From contig NW_026515546.1 in NCBI RefSeq assembly GCF_014898815.1, positions 854,501 through 918,500 of the forward strand: DNA of 64,000 bases, read 5' to 3'. Under the pieces are notes generated by a model that made no database searches, was not told where the DNA came from, and was given only the letters and a program-made list of their open reading frames with translations. Positions within the stretch are counted from its first letter, which is position 1, and every line of letters starts with the position of its first letter. The DNA comes from Panonychus citri (taxonomy: Eukaryota; Arthropoda; Arachnida; Trombidiformes; Tetranychidae). Below are positions 34,501 through 50,769 of this stretch, in pieces. A program made the translations under genes and the position numbers.

Positions 34501-37500
34501 ATTACTTACAAATTGCAATCGTCAGATTAGGTTAGCAGATTAAAAGATTAGATTAAAATGCAAAGATTATGTTGTTATTTATCACAATATCATTCTCATC
34601 GTGATCATCTGATTATAGATGTTTACAATTAAATAATTAGCTTGATAGATTTTCTCTTATATTAGTTATATCATTCGAGATTTAATAATGATAAATGTAA
34701 TGATAATTAATAAGACACTTAAAGAAAAAAAACTGAAGTTGAAAAGATTATCAGGATTTCGAGATTAAATTGTCCAATCAAAACAAATTACATCAACTTA
34801 TCAACTTTAGAGATTGATAATTAATCTTGATATTTGATTATATCCATGTTCAGATGATTTATATGATAATAGTTATTGATATAAGTCAAAAAAACAGTAA
34901 CATAGTTAATTGTTTTCTTTTAATTGCAATTGATTGTCAAAGAGTAAAAAAGTTTTCTGAGATTTTTGTTTTTCATTTCCTTGTTATTATCAGTTGATTG
35001 AATGTTGATCTTTATCAAGTTGATTATCAATTTTCAGCATTTTTACCTTGACTGATGATCAAAGATGATAAAAGTTGATTATATCAATGGATTAAGGATG
35101 ATGATGATCTGGAAGATTATCTCTTTAGATAAATTGTTTTGGTGACAAGGTGAAGATTTCAAGTATTTTCCTGCTTCTTATCATTGACATTTGATGTTCA
35201 TCTCTTTGATTTTTGATAAAAAAAAACTTTTTTCGTCATCACATTTGATTTAAACTTTGCAAATTCAATTTGATGATAATCATGATAAAACTGAGATGAT
35301 CATGGTGATGGAAAAGTTATCATTTACCTGGAAGAAGAATTGAATTTCCTATTCAATGATAGAGAAGCACAAACTGATGAAAACGGAAATAATATGAGAG
35401 AAGAAAAAAAAACTTTCAGAACAGAATTTTCTTTTTCTTATTTTCTCCAAAATTCTGATATTCTGATTCGGTGAAAATCGTCTACATGGATTCTTTCATA
35501 TATATATGTCAACAACATGGAATCCTCAAGATGTTAAAGAATTTTGAATATGAGATTTATCATCAATCTCATTTTCAGAATTCAGAGATTTGGTAACTTA
35601 ATCCGTCTCTCTCTCTCTAAAGGATTACCATGAGTTCTGAACTTTATATCTAAACTTGGAACTTTTTTCCAGATAATTTTTCGGCTAACGATAATTAGAT
35701 TTTTCATCATTTTCTTGCAGCAATTAATCAGCTTAATTACTGTGAATTTGATCAATATTCAGGACAGAACAATATGACAAAAAGAAAATGAAATAAAAAT
35801 CAACTCATAGTGAAGATAATTCAATCTGATAATAAACTGAATTTACAAAAACTGAACAATAACTTGGAATGATATTAATTTCAATTCTCATGAGGATTCG
35901 GTTAGTTTATATAAATAATACAATTCATACACATAAATACAGGGTGACAGTTGAGATAAAGGAAATAAATTAAATCGAGTTGATCAAATTAATCTTAATC
36001 AAGGTTTCCAAATATATATATTAACAATGTTGATCTAATTTAACAAGAGAAAAGGAAGAAAAAAATTGTAAACTTTTTGGAAACTTTATCAGAAAATTGT
36101 GTAGTAACAATTTAACACCTTCACTGAGTTTTCATGATGGAATCAGGGGAAAATGGTGAACTTTCATTTCCTGGACAAATATAAATAAACGGATGCTGAT
36201 CATCATCTAGATAATGAAAGTTTACTTGGAAACTGAGTCTAAGGATAACTGGTCAACTCAGAGTTTGACCATTGGATTGAAAATTATTGATATTTACTCA
36301 GTGAATGTATATTTTTGTTTGAAACAAAATTGAATTATTATCAATGTCCAGTGTGAATGGTCAAGACTTGAATCTTTTTCCATTTTCTTTCAATATTGAT
36401 TTAATTCTGAATCACTGGAAATCATATTAAATTATGATTAGTTTTCATCATGATTGTGTATCTTTCTTGATAATCAATTTGGAAAATTGATTTAGATTCA
36501 TTAATTTGCTTCAACAATTTGGTATCATAAAAGTTGTACAGTGTTAATACAATTAATACAATATTTCAACAATTAAATTAATCAATAAGTAAATAATTTT
36601 TGTTTCAATAATACACCAATTTAACAGTCAACAATTAAGCCCAATCATTTTGTCTTAGATTGGTAATTTTATTTACTTTTATTGTATCTTGTTAATTAAC
36701 ATGTAGACTGATCATTAATTAATCAACTAAATTAATCACTAACAAGCAGGTTAATCAACCTTTGATTTTACTTATAATAAATTGTGATTAAATCTCAAAG
36801 GTATTGATAAGGTTGATGTTTGTTTGTGTTTTTTTTTGCTATTGTGTTTATTGGTTGGCTTAATTATTTACTGATAATTAAGTTGATTGTTTGAAATTAA
36901 AGGTTAATCAAGTTAAATTGTGGCTATCAATTGTTAACGGTAATGTTACTTTTTTTTTATCATTGTTGTATCACAATGTTTGATCATTACCAAGGAAACA
37001 AATTAAATTAAGATGATAAGGTTAATCAAGACAATTTTGATTAGTGTGTGAATAGATTTAATTATCTTGAAATAATCATCAACAGAATTTGTAGAAATAT
37101 TTTCCATGATAAAATGCTCATAATTTTAATAGCTAATGATATCAGGATGAAGATGATGTTGAAAATTTTTCGAGAGATGATAATTTTTCAGAACTTTTTA
37201 TCTCTCGAGCTTGTGAAGGAAACTTTTCTGACAAGATTTTATTCATTTTCGTAATAGTAATGAAAATGGCGATGGAAATAATTGTGTTGATGAGAATTGA
37301 GAATACGATGAAAAGAAAGAAAGAAAGAAAGAGAGAGAGAAGTGATGAAAAATTCTTGAAGAAATTACATGAAATGAAGAGATAGAAAAACGAGCAAAAA
37401 AGTTCTGAAAAATTCTGATCTCATTCTTAAGACTATTATTTGTTGATTACACACATTTCCTTTTGCTGTAAAAATGATTGTTTCATTTATGAGAATGGGT

Positions 37501-38958
37501 AAAGATATTATAACATGGAAGACGAATGAGGAGATGAACAAGGAAATGGTGAAGACTGAATTCTCTCGCCACCGAACAAACAAAGAAGAGAAAAAAAAAC
37601 AAAACTTCATTTTCATCTTTTCTCTTCTTTATCCTCCATCTCTCTCTCTTTCTCTCTCATTTTCTCTATCCATCCTCATCTTGAGCTTATTTCTCTTGAG
37701 GCTACCGAAGAGAAACTAAAAATTGATGCTCCTTGTGGCTCAGAGTTATTTCATAACCATCATCATGATCATTTCCAAAATGATATAACCTTGATGGTGA
37801 TAACAATATAACTTGAAGCACGCAATCAAATTCATAATAAAAGACAAGAAAAACTTGAAGTTTTCATCATGTTGATGATCAACATCCTTTTTCCTGTGAT
37901 AATGAAACTTAGGTAATGATGTATATCGAGTTTACAATTTATGATTAGGTCGAAATTGTTTTTTTCTTCCAGTTCCATTGTAAGATGAAATAATATCCAA
38001 GTCTAATTGATTTGAAGAGACAGTATTTTGACAGTTTATCCTCATCACTTTTATCGAAAAAATATCATAATCATCATCAGAGCATAAACAATCTTCTATG
38101 AGCAAGGAAAATATTGGAAATGAGAGACACAAGTAGAAGAGAAATAAATTTTATCTTCATCAATGATGATGACGAAGATGATGATGATGATAAAAGCTCA
38201 ATATCATTGGTTTTCTGTTCATCTATTGTTTCAATTCTCAATGGGAACACAAAGGTAATTTAAAAACAGTTCATTTTAACCCTGGAAACTCAACCCCATC
38301 GATTTTGACTCAACCTTATTTATTTCTCGATAACCTTTCATTTCACCAGAATCATTTCCTGGTTTCAATGAATCTGGAAGAACAGGGAAAGAGATTTGAG
38401 TTGTTGTCAACTCGAAACAATCAAAGTTCATGAGATGAAGGGTCAAGATATATCTTTCTGAAGAGTGGACGAAAGATTTGATAGCATTTATCATGAGATT
38501 TTATCAAAAGTTTACAAAAGAAAAAACAAAAACAAACTCAAACTTTGAAATGATTCCAATCAAAAATTATCATAATATTTGAGAAAAGAAAATTATTAAA
38601 TTGCTTATTGGAGAGGATAAATGGACAGTGGTCAAGATGAACTAAATTTCATTCATTTATCACTGGAAGAAATTTTTTACATGTCGCTTGCAACTGTGGC
38701 TTTTTTATAATGAATTCTGAGGATGATAAGTGGTCAATCTCATGAGCAGGTAATCAAACCATTAATGAATCATAACCATCAAGTTCATTGGTCATCTTTC
38801 ATGGCTCTTCATGAAGTTGGGGCAAAATTTTACACTAACTAGACAAAACCTAGAGTTCTAATATAAACCAAAACGGAGTAACAAACAAGAAATAGTAAAT
38901 ATTTCATTCAACTATTTCATGATTGTCTTATTTCAGGAGGAAAATCATCAAAGTATAA

Positions 38959-38982
38959 GAGAGAGAGAGAGAGAGAGAGAGA
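38959..38982. repeat. (GA)12 microsatellite
   Basis: Uninterrupted GA dinucleotide run. Confidence 0.95.
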
Positions 38983-41900
38983 AAATAACATGGGAGGAGC
39001 AGGAAGAGGAAACTCGATTATCTTCAATTGACAAGGTAAAATAAATGGACTTGAAGGTAAACTAATAATACATAATGATAACATGAAGGAGGAAAGTTCA
39101 TCATTCATCTTTATCCAATTTTCTGGTCAAATTTTCAAAATGATAAAAAGATGATGATTCCTTTCCTTTTCTATGGTCAAGCCAGGAAGATGACCCTTAA
39201 AGAACCATCATCATCATGGTGAAATTTTATTCAAGAATAAAATTTGAAATTCTCATGAAGAAAAAAAAATTGTTTCCTTTCGTGATTGATAAACATAAAC
39301 AAAAGGTAATAACATTTTCTTGGTCATTTTGATTATCTTATTCTGATGATGATGAAACTTTGATGTTGTTTTTTATTTACCTCGAGTTATTATCAAGAAA
39401 GTTTTATTATCTTGTAATTGCCAGTTAATTGTTGATACCAACGGTTTTAATTAACAATTAAAATTGATTCTAATCAAAGGTATCCATGTGTATATATATA
39501 TTATTTGACTTTCTGGCTAATGGAATAGGAAAAGTTATGTTTGGTCAAGAAAATTGTAAATTATCATGAGAATAATCAATTTGATTGGAAGATTATTTAA
39601 TTTGATTTCTCTGAATAGTAATCAACTTTTATCGTTTTATTATTAACCTTTTTTTACCTTATTAATTGTTCAAAGTTAATTATCATTTACTTGACGGGAA
39701 AGTTAAAGTTAATTATTTATGTAAATTAATTCACATTTTATTAGCTTTAAATTGATTGATTAATCATTCAAGTAATTTGATTTGATTAACTTAACTACAA
39801 AGTGTGTTTACCTTTATATCATATTATCAGTTAATTGTTTGCAATTATTTAGTTCATGATTAAAGTTGGAGTTATAACTCCCAGTTGATATTAAATTAAT
39901 ACTATTGTGAGAGGATTTGATTTTGATTGATACATTTGATTATTGTTATTATCATGGCGGTCAATTGATTTAGAAAAGTAATCTGATCTCTTTATTATCA
40001 TTATGATGATTATGGTTTTTGATTGAAACTTGATCATCATCATCATCATAAATAAGAAGTCAATGATTAAGCAATAATCATTTCTATGGATTAGATTATT
40101 AGGTGATTTTCAATGAGCTTCAAATTAAAATTCTGATCATCAGTAATCATAAATGATCATGGTGATTATCAGGATGACAATTTGATTCTTACTTTTTGTT
40201 TTTCTAAAAGTAAATGATTCTAATATTATTGAGGATAAAGGAAGAGGATTAAATGTTAATGATGATTATGATTACCGTTAGAAAGGATAAGATGAAGACT
40301 AAATAGTGATTAAGGGATTGTTTACTTGATTTTATTACCACAAGCTTCTTAAAGATGATGATTAGGATGATTTTGTGGAGAAAAACATCTTCATCAATAG
40401 AAATGGAATCATTTGATTAACTATTGTTTTCTAATGAGAATGGTCGTCAATAGGAAAAGGAAATGATGAGAATGAATTTTAAATTGATGAAGAGAAATTG
40501 GTTAATTTACAATCAATTTTTCTATTGATTACATCTTGAATTAATCTAATTGTAGATAAACAAAGAGACTCAAGATTAAGTCTCTTTTTTTTGGAGATTA
40601 TCGTTCAACGATTAAAACTAATTGGCATTTAGAAAATTTTATCAAAGTTGATAAGGTTCAATTATTGTTGTATAAATGATGAACGATATCGTTTCTAATC
40701 ATGGGAAAGTTTTGATTCTGATCATGATGATAATAAACAATATTGTTTTGGGTGGGAATTGAGGGAGAGCTTGGGAAATGTCCAATGATTAATATTGAAA
40801 AGGTTTATCTGGTTCATTGATTGTTGATACTTGATGGTGAGAGATAATAATAATAATATCAATGAGTTTCACTTTCTTAATCCGGTAGAGAAACTGTTGA
40901 ACCGTTGATTTCCGCTTTTCCATTGAAAAACTTGAGGTTTCCATTGAATAGATTGTATCACTAAACATTTTTCCATCTTCTTCTTTTATCCTAATCATCT
41001 TCATCATCATCATCATGGTCATCCGATTTTTGCTTGACCTTTTCTCACTATTCAAGTATCCTCATCAACAATTGATAAACGATTAATCAATTCAACGATG
41101 ATCCAAACTTGTAATCAATTCTTTCATCCATTTACATTCAACAAGCCCATTAGATGGCTACTTTTTTCTTCCTTGTCTTCTTCCTCTTCCTAAACCAATT
41201 GTCCGGCATAATTTATCATCGATAACAATCTTTCTCTTCATCAGCTATGAAATATCATCTTCCTATTGTATCAATAATCTAACCTGAACCAATTAAAGTT
41301 TCTTTATCATATCAGTTTGTAAGAAAATCTCATATTAAACTTGACCTTTAGCTATTTGATTATTAGATGGATTTGACAAGATTGTCCATAGTTTGACCTT
41401 TAAAAAGGTTTTCAGTTAATCCAATTTACCTTTTTGTTATCCTTTGATAGTCTTAAGAAATATTTACACTCTAGAAAACGATGAGCAAGATAAGATGATG
41501 AAAAAGGATGAGGATGGAGAGAGAGAGATGACATGAGATGATAGATGATGGATTGGTTTTCATGTGAGGACAAGTTGATGTGATGACGAAAACCAAAGAA
41601 ATGAATCAATCCAATCAGATGATAAGAAACGTTTCTTCATTATGATGATGATGGCGATGTGATAACCAACCATTGAACAGATACAATTTTGGTTTTCGAC
41701 CGTAAGATCATCCATCATTAAATTGATGGATGAAAAACATAAACAAGAAGGAGAGAAAAGCCTACGAAAGATAATAGCTTATTTACCTAATCTTACGTAT
41801 GAACAATCAGTGGAATTACATGAAAAACCTCAGGAAAGTGGGTGGAATCATAGTAGTAGATGATGGATATTGTTGTTCTTAATAGGAAATTATCGTCACC

Positions 41901-44900
41901 ATAACGACAAAGAATAAAAGTTCACTCATTTCCTTTTAGGTTGTAAAGACAATTCAGTTATCGTGATTGTTTTTTTTCTCATTCAAACTGAAATTAAACC
42001 TCATGGAATAAGCAACATGGTAAAGGAAAATTTTCATCAGAACTTTGGACAGATGAAAATGAGGCTAATTAGCGAATGAGTTTAGATATTGAGATTTGAA
42101 TAATTGGTTGTGGACTTGAAATCGATTTCTATGTAGTTAGTTTCGTCTCAATATTCGAGATTATTTCATTATAATGATTACTTTTATTTGGTCGATATTT
42201 TGTCATATTTAATCTGATCTTCATCATGATGGTGAAGATGTTAAGAGAAAAATGAAATATAAATTGTTCCATAAAAGTGAGCAATGAAATTGTATTCATG
42301 TCACATTTCATTGAGGATAAAAAGATTCATATTAACAATTGATGTCAATTGTTGTTGATTGTAATGATTCTGTGTTCTGGTTTCTATTAATATATATTGT
42401 CATTATTGTGTTATGATGAAGATGATTCCACTTTTTTTTGACAATTTTCACCAATATCCCGATAATTTATCATCTATCCTTGTCCTTTTTTCCTGTACCA
42501 TTTAGATTAGAGCATAAAAAAATTATTGTTACGCTAATTTGTCAAATATCCGAAGAGATAAACATTACAATTCTAATTATTTTCAATTGTTGAACAATTT
42601 CCTAAACAATGATAACTAATATTTCATAATGATTAAGAAATATGATGCAATCGATGAACCAGGAAGAGAAATAAACAAAAAAGTTCTCGTTTGATTCAAA
42701 CAAGATTCGAGTTTCCCACCAAATTTCAAGCATCTTCTTCAACTTATCAATCCTTTTCTAGCATTTGATGATGTTGATTAAAAGTGTTACATCTTTATCA
42801 TTATTAAATTTAAAGATCATTATCTTTGAGCAATTATGTTTTTCTCGTCAAATTAAACCATGAAATTGTCTTTGATTACAAAATAATTTAAATTGTTGAT
42901 GTTTTTTTTGTTCTTTTTAAATATTAACTAACAAAAGGATAATCAAGGAGGAGGAAGATGAGGATGCTGATGATGTTTCTCTCTCTCAATATGGTGCAAG
43001 ACAAGAAATTGTCCAAATCATTAATCAACTAACATTGAAACTCTGGTTAAAACATTAGATGTTTTTTTCACCCATCATCATCTTCATCTTCATCATTATT
43101 AATGTGAGTCTCCCTTGATTATCATCAAATGTTGGTTACAATCAACGATTCCATTTACTAATAATACATTTCCCTTGATTTCTGAACATTTTCGCTCTCT
43201 CTCTCTTTTTGCTCCTACCATTTGTCAAATTGAGTTTTCTATCAATTATTATTCCATTGTTTTTATTGTTTATTTTTTATCCTCTGAATTATCATGATAA
43301 TTGTCATTAATTCAAAATTCTCGATTCCATTCCGTTTTCATTTCTTTCAAAATCCTAATGATCATCTAATAAATTGATGATGGTGAGTGATGATAATGAT
43401 TACGATCATTGACTTTTAATTATTCAGATGATTGATTTTTCTCAATTTTTTATTGTCATTTATATAGAATATGTTGATTCTCAATTTAAGGTGAAATCAA
43501 ATTGAATTAACTGTTAATTGTTAATCATTATTCTCGTTTTTCTTTACATTCTGTTTGATATTTACTCTCCTGGTGATGAAGATAAAGTTGATGTTTCTGA
43601 TGCAGTAGATGAGCAATCAATCAATTCAATTACAATTCTTACATCTCTCTATCTCTTACCTGTAATCTTAATTAATTTTCTCTCTCTCTCTCTCTTATCT
43701 TGACCATAGGTTGAATTGGTCACTACCTTGACAATTGATTCATTTTAATTACTTAAAAAATGTTTACAGGTAACAAGACCTGAACAAAAGCCTCACCTTA
43801 ATACACCATAAGGAGTCAATAAAAAAATTCAACTTCATACTCTTATTATCTAATTAATTATAAGAAATTTTTTACTCATTGATATCATTCATTATTATAT
43901 ATTTTTGAACTATTATCATGAAGATGAAATTGTTTATTGTTATCAATCTATGGCGATTATTGTCAGATAATAATATTTCTTGTTCCATTAAAAACTTATC
44001 ATTAATTTACTTGTTCTGATTAATATTTAGCTTTGATATTCACTTAATACTTTATATGTGTATTAATATAAGTGAATTTTATCTATTATTATTTTGGATT
44101 CTGAGTTGATGATTTTATCATCATCATCATTGTTGAATTGAATTGAGATTGACCATCAATCATCAAATATTTTGACAGATATTTTCACTTCTTTCCTATG
44201 GTAACAATTGTTACTTTTATCATCATCAAACTTTTCTCCAACTTTTGATCTTACCAACAAAAGGATAAGACTGATTGCTGCTGATTAAACATCAACTGTA
44301 AGGTGATAATCAAAAGGATATGTGTTAACATCAACAATCAATTTAAACTTTACAAGTGAATCAACAATATTTATTTCAACAATTAGAGATAAAGATGAAA
44401 ACTGCTTGGGCTCCGTGTTGTCAACAATTATAATCGATGAGAAAACCAGCAACTAGTTTATCCTCATCACCTTTTCTATGACTTTCTCTCTCTCTATCTA
44501 TCTATCTATCTTTATCTTCATCTTGATCATCTCCTGGTTACCTTAGACTTCTAGATGTGTTGATACAATTAGTTGAATCTCAACTTTGTTGATTAAATGT
44601 CTCTTTTTCATTCACGCAACCAACACACTGTGTCCAGTTTGAAGCTAATCATCTTGCATCTTCCTCTTTTCATCATCTCCATTTTTTGGATCCGATTGAG
44701 AAGTTAAAGGAAGAGTGAAACATTGGAGATTAGCATCTTCATCCTTATCATTTATACCTTTTCGAGCTTTTTTTATCAAATTCAGCGATTTTCTTTCCAA
44801 AGTGAAATTGGAGAAAACATAAAATTGATTTTTTAATGAACTTGCAAACGTGGTAAATTCACTGGAGAGAAAAATAAGTGAAAGGTGATCAAATTGCTTG

Positions 44901-46374
44901 ATGATGATGATGATATTCCTGAAAAAAGAGCCAGTGAAACTTTTATCATCCTCATCAAGAGAAGATGAGAAAAAAAAGTAAAACAAAACTAAACTTATCT
45001 TATTAGTGGGATAGATTCATAATCCCATGTTGATGATGGTAAAGCAGTAGAGAAACCTAATCATGGCATAATAATCTCGTAAGGATGAAGGTGAGAGAGG
45101 AAAGTCATAGTAGTGACCAACCGAATTGGTTGACCAATACGAATGCATTTGTATTAACTCATTATATCCAAAGGAAGATAATCATCTCATTTTTTTTTCG
45201 TTCTCATTTCTAGTACAAAATAGCTTTTCGTTTAGTATCAATTTGGTCAACATTTCCATCTTTCAACGATGTCCAAAAGTCTCATTTCATATTGATCTTA
45301 ACTGTTTAGAATCTACGAATTTTCTGACTTACTTTCTATTCCTGGTAGATTTTGAATTGACTCAGCTACATGACCATTAGAAAAGGACCAAATTCATCAT
45401 TTCATGAGAGAGAAACAATTGTGATAAAATCCATTTGGGTTGTTCGGTGATTCTGTGTAATTGAATCAGAAAAGTTATGAAAAGATTAAGTGTATGTTGC
45501 GGTTGTTTTATTATCCAATATAAGGTGTCATTGATTGTTACAAGATCGCTAATGGTCATTTGCATAGTTTTGACCATTACAAGCGAGAAGAGAATTGGAA
45601 ATGTCTCTTATTATTTTCTCTTCTGCATCTCATCGAGTGTCTATTATCATGGAATTGGTGATTTCTGTTTTGTAAGAAAATAAGATAATGAATAAAATAG
45701 TAAAATAATCGATTCCAAGTGAAGAAAACAATTTTACCATTCATGATGATATTTTCTCTCAGTCTCTATCTCTTCCATTGCCCTCTTTCATTTTCTATCA
45801 TCATGATTATTTTTCTGGAATAAAAAATCTTTTTATTGCCTCAGGCATTTTATTAATTACTTTTGTATTATTACATTCAAAGTGTTTACTACTAATATAT
45901 TGGAACCCTACTGTTGAGAGAGAAAGAGAGAGATTCAATCTTGTATAATATCATCAGCTATTATTCAGCCTCTCGCTGATTAACTGAAGACTGTAAATTA
46001 CTATAAATTGATGAGAAGAGAGAGATAATCAGGATTCTAAATCATCATGAAAATTTAAATCAAAAAGGTGAATTTATTTCTTAAAAAGTTCTTAATCATC
46101 AATAATTTTTTATTAACTCAACTTTCTAAAGATTAAAGTTTTAACAGATTTGTTAATCACTCGAATTAAACAAAATGAATCTGAAAATTATTTCACTTCC
46201 CTTGGATGGTCAATAAAACTAAATTGTTGACCACATAAAGAATTAAAATATAAATGATTAAGCCATCATCTTCATGAGAATCATAATTCAATTCAATTGT
46301 ATGATATAAATGAATATAAATCTAATTCAGAGCCACGAGAGATTGGCATCATTTCAATTTGAAAAATTCAAAGC

Positions 46375-46376
<2 letters not shown>

Positions 46377-46416
<40 letters not shown>
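46377..46416. repeat. (GA)20 microsatellite
   Basis: Uninterrupted GA dinucleotide run. Confidence 0.95.
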
Positions 46417-46419
<3 letters not shown>

Positions 46420-49400
46420 ACTCCCTATCATCATGGAATCACTGTTGGAAATGATTTATTTAATTGTTCCATTGCAATTTGATTGGCTAACAAAGCCTTT
46501 GAATAAATCCATCAACAATGTTAAATATAAATTGTTGTTTAAAATACTAATCATTATCATCATGATATATGAATGATTTACATACTTACAGTGAGTTTCG
46601 TGTTGATGTTTCTTTGATTGTAAATTATGAAATTATTATTTGGTTGCAATTTGATTAACTTGTGAAAATTTTTTCTCAACAGGAAATTGGGTCAAACTTG
46701 AAATCATTCATTCATATGTATGTGGGAGATGATTGCAGTTTTCACCATCATCATTATCACCTCAGGGCTATTTTATCAGCCATAGTTTACTATCAACATC
46801 ATCTACAGAGTGTCAACTTTACACTCAAATAAACAATCATGTCAGTTTCAATTGCGAGCGTTTAACTTTGATTATAATCGTTTCACTTGATGGAAAACAT
46901 TTCATTTCCGTTTTTCGTGAAATTTATTAAAAGATAATATTATTAATAATTGCGGTTCACCTTCAGGGCATCATTTAAATTTAACAGTTTTCGTATTTTC
47001 CTTTGTATTGATAAACTAAAATCAGTATTATCGATATTATCATCATTTTCCAATTATCCATAAGATGAGCAATTAAATTGTAAACGATAGAAATTTGGAA
47101 CCACCAGAGATTATTTATCATGTTATCGAGTACAAAGTGTATATTCTGTTGGTGGAAAAGTTCATAAAGAAACTACAGTTACATGGGATGGAAAATTTTG
47201 GTTACAAAAATAAGTAGAAATTGTTTACCTTTTCCATGTGAATCTCTTCATCTTTTTAGATCTTTTTCTTTAGAAATTCAGTTGAAAACAGTGAATTTCT
47301 CTCTGAATTCATCATATTATATTCTTGTTCTCTCTCTCTCTCTCTTCTCCATCAATGAGACATTCTGATGATTTGTCGAGCGAAAGTAATTCACAGAAAA
47401 GAGATTGGATACATAAATAAACAAGAATTTGTTTGGTGAAAGATTTTCCCTCTTTCTCTCTTTTCATGGGGAATCAGAATACACATCCAACATTGAAATG
47501 AACAAAATGATAACTCTTCATGAATAGAGTGGTAGTCATGATAATTATATGAGAAAAAGGTATGAATGGTGAGCGATGAAGGTGGTAGGATGGGGAAGGT
47601 GAAATTCGGAGAGAGGGAAATTCTCATGGTGAAAAGGAAATGCTTTTTGTATCCACCTCATAAAGTGATAGTTATCATATGTTATTATTCAAGTTGATGA
47701 TGTAACTATTTGTAAATTGTATGGTGAAAATATTATCATCATTATCATCTTCATGAGTTAATATACAAAAAGTTATTTAAGTAACTCTTGAGGCGTATGA
47801 ATGGATTCCTATTGGAATTGTAGCTTTTTATCAATTTTCGGTGAAAACTTTTTTTTCCATGAGTATTTTTGGGTGGTACTTATGATATTTTGCTTCTGCT
47901 TTCCTGGATTCCATAGGTTGTAATCAACATGAATCAGTTGAATGAGATTTCAGGGGAGATGATTTTCCAACAGTTAGATTGAGTTTCATTGTGAGTATAT
48001 TGATGAACAGTTACAATGTTTCATGAAATATTCTCGGTGTGAGTTTGATTCTTTCTCCTCCATATTGCCAAAAATTCATTTTAAGTAACTTTGATGTTTC
48101 TTTTTCCTTTTTTTTCTCGCAAAAAGATTTATTCTCCACCTTTTTTGGGTCTCATTCTTTCGAATTCATTGACTTCTTCGAGTCAAGTGAACTGTTCACA
48201 CTAAGATGGAGGTAGAGAGAAAGAGAGGCTGATACACTAAACTCACCCTGTCAGGGAAGAGAAGACAAAGTGGGTTAAGAACGAAAAGAGTTTTAGAAAA
48301 GATGAGAAGATCCAATGACGATGATGACGATAGAGAAGAGAGAGAGAGAGAGAAAAGGGAGTGAAAATCATCCCTCAAATTTTTCCTCTAACAAGAGAAT
48401 GAAAAAAGTGTCGTTTTCCATTGAATCGTCTCTGACAATTGTCATAACTGTCTCTTTATCATCTCTCGTTTGATCATTTTCTTCATGTTATGGAACCAAA
48501 AATGGCGGACGAAACAATCTTCCCTTTTTACTCCTTCGTCTCTTCCTCATCATCCTTTTTCCTCTCTCTCTCTCTCATTTTATCTTAACAAAATCGTCTT
48601 TATCCTCCATGTATTTTGCATCTCACTCTTTTCTTTTTCCTCCTCCTTTGGAAATGCTCCTTGTTAATAGTAAAGACGATGATTCTTTTTCTTGAAATAC
48701 TTTATACACTTTCTTATGATTGTCATACTAATATCATCATGATATATTTCATCTCTCATGGTATAATATGTCTTGTTAACAATGATAAGTTTGATGTCTT
48801 TCCATAAATTTGATGGAGTGTGTGTACCAACAATAGTCGTTAAAGTTAACGTTGAATAATATTCCGAGTACTCAAGATACTACGTAAGTAAATCACCATC
48901 ACCATAAACAAGAGATAATCTCTGGTTAAAATAGTCACACTATTCAACAGCGAAAACAAAAGACAATATCAATGAATTCCTAAGAAAATGAAAACAAAAA
49001 ATAAAATAAAACGATGGATTATTATTATTATTGAGTTACTATTCATTTCGGGTTGAAATAAATCACATGTAACTATGAATCTCCTGGAAATCTCTTACCT
49101 TGTTGTTATCACCCAAATATATTAACTTGAATATGGATCCACTTGATTTCATTTGTTGACCTTTTCCTTATGAGTGTTCATCTTGCTCATCTTTTTGTCT
49201 TCTTTACTCAAGATCCTCTTCTTTCATATATTGGTAAGAATAACGGTTAATGTTGGAGAGAAAAGATGATGATAACTTTGGAACTGGAAAGATGAGTGAG
49301 AGAGAGAGAGAGAGAGAGAGAAAAGGATAGAAGAGAAAATTAAGATTCGATGATGAATGAGTAACGAAGAAAAGAGAAGGATCAAAATGGAATCCATTTT

Positions 49401-50727
49401 GGTTTTTGGTGTTATTTCTATTCGATCAAGATGGAAACACTCACCATCTTAACGATCAATATTGTTCCATGAAGATGATCAACAATCATGAATAAAATGG
49501 AATACAAGATGAACAAAGTCTCAACTATTCGGTCAACAAGGTAATATCATCTTACCATTTAGGCTTCAATTTCCAGGTTAATTTGACTTTCAATGTTTTT
49601 CTTTTCTCTCTCTCTTACCTTTAGTCATTTTCTCTGAGTTTTTTTTTCCTTCATGGGTCCTCTTGACTTCCTTTGGAATTGATCAATTGGTCTACAGGAT
49701 AAACATTTACAAGATTCCATGATGATGATGTTGGTAAATTGAAACAGAAAAACAACAAGATACAGAAAAAAAAACATTATGGAGATTAACAAGATTCAAT
49801 AGAATCGTTAAATTGTAATCTATTTCTCTCTCCCTGAAATGAGATCTTGTAACTCTCATGATTAATTCACAAAGGGTTAAGAGTATTTATCATGAGAATA
49901 GAATGTTTTTCAATTCTTCTCAATTCTGACTCACCTTTGTTTTCATTTTCCATTTTGAATCTCTTTTCGGTTTTCCAATGGCATCTTATTAACTTTTGGA
50001 TTATCCTGTTGGTATCACTTGGTGGAGATTATGACTTATGATTGCTGATGATTAACAGACAAATGGATGAGTGAAGAAAATTAATTTTCTAATCTTCAAT
50101 CACATTGGAAAGAAAAAGAAAACAATTAAAGAAATTAATGTTTTTCTATTTTCTTTTTTTTTTCTCTCTTGTGAATTGTGACTCATTGTTTTTGTTCTTG
50201 TTTCTCTTTTGACATTTTGTAATATGTTGGATTTTTTTTTCTCTCTTCTTGTTGATTTGTTAAATTTAATCTTCTTTTCTCTGTCTAGATTGATGATGAT
50301 GGATTAACAGAAGAAATTAATTCTTTAAGGAGAAAGGATTACAAACCTCTAACCCTTGTGTCTTTCCAATTTCAGTTTTTCCTTCTTTCTCCCCAGACCG
50401 TTAGGGCTGAGGGTTATTATTATTCACTTTTATCAAAATTTAGATAAGTCTTCAGTACATTTTAATGTAAAAAGTTACGAAATGATTGATAAAAACAAGA
50501 TAATTTGAGTCTTTTGATAAATTTGTTACTTATTTTTTCATCATCAACAAAAACAAAATAAATTTCTCACCTAGTGTTTTTTATTTGAACTATTCACTTT
50601 GGTTTTGATTTTTCTTTGATTAACATCAAAAAAATTAATGAATAATACTCAATGAGAGATGAACATTAAAAAAGAAGTAATTCTTTGATGTAATTAGTAT
50701 AGATCATTAAAGATCAATATAAATAAA

Positions 50728-50730
<3 letters not shown>

Positions 50731-50768
<38 letters not shown>
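50731..50768. repeat. (GA)19 microsatellite
   Basis: Uninterrupted GA dinucleotide run. Confidence 0.95.

Positions 50769-50769
<1 letters not shown>

Noticed and set aside
37365..37719. Overlapping frames on both strands near 37.5 kb
   Set aside because: Phe/Ser/Leu-rich translations of TTC/CT repeats; no start context, splice pattern or family.
44645..44986. Minus-strand 113-codon frame
   Set aside because: Its composition follows the local GAT/TTC repeats, and there are no domain hallmarks or convincing splice sites.
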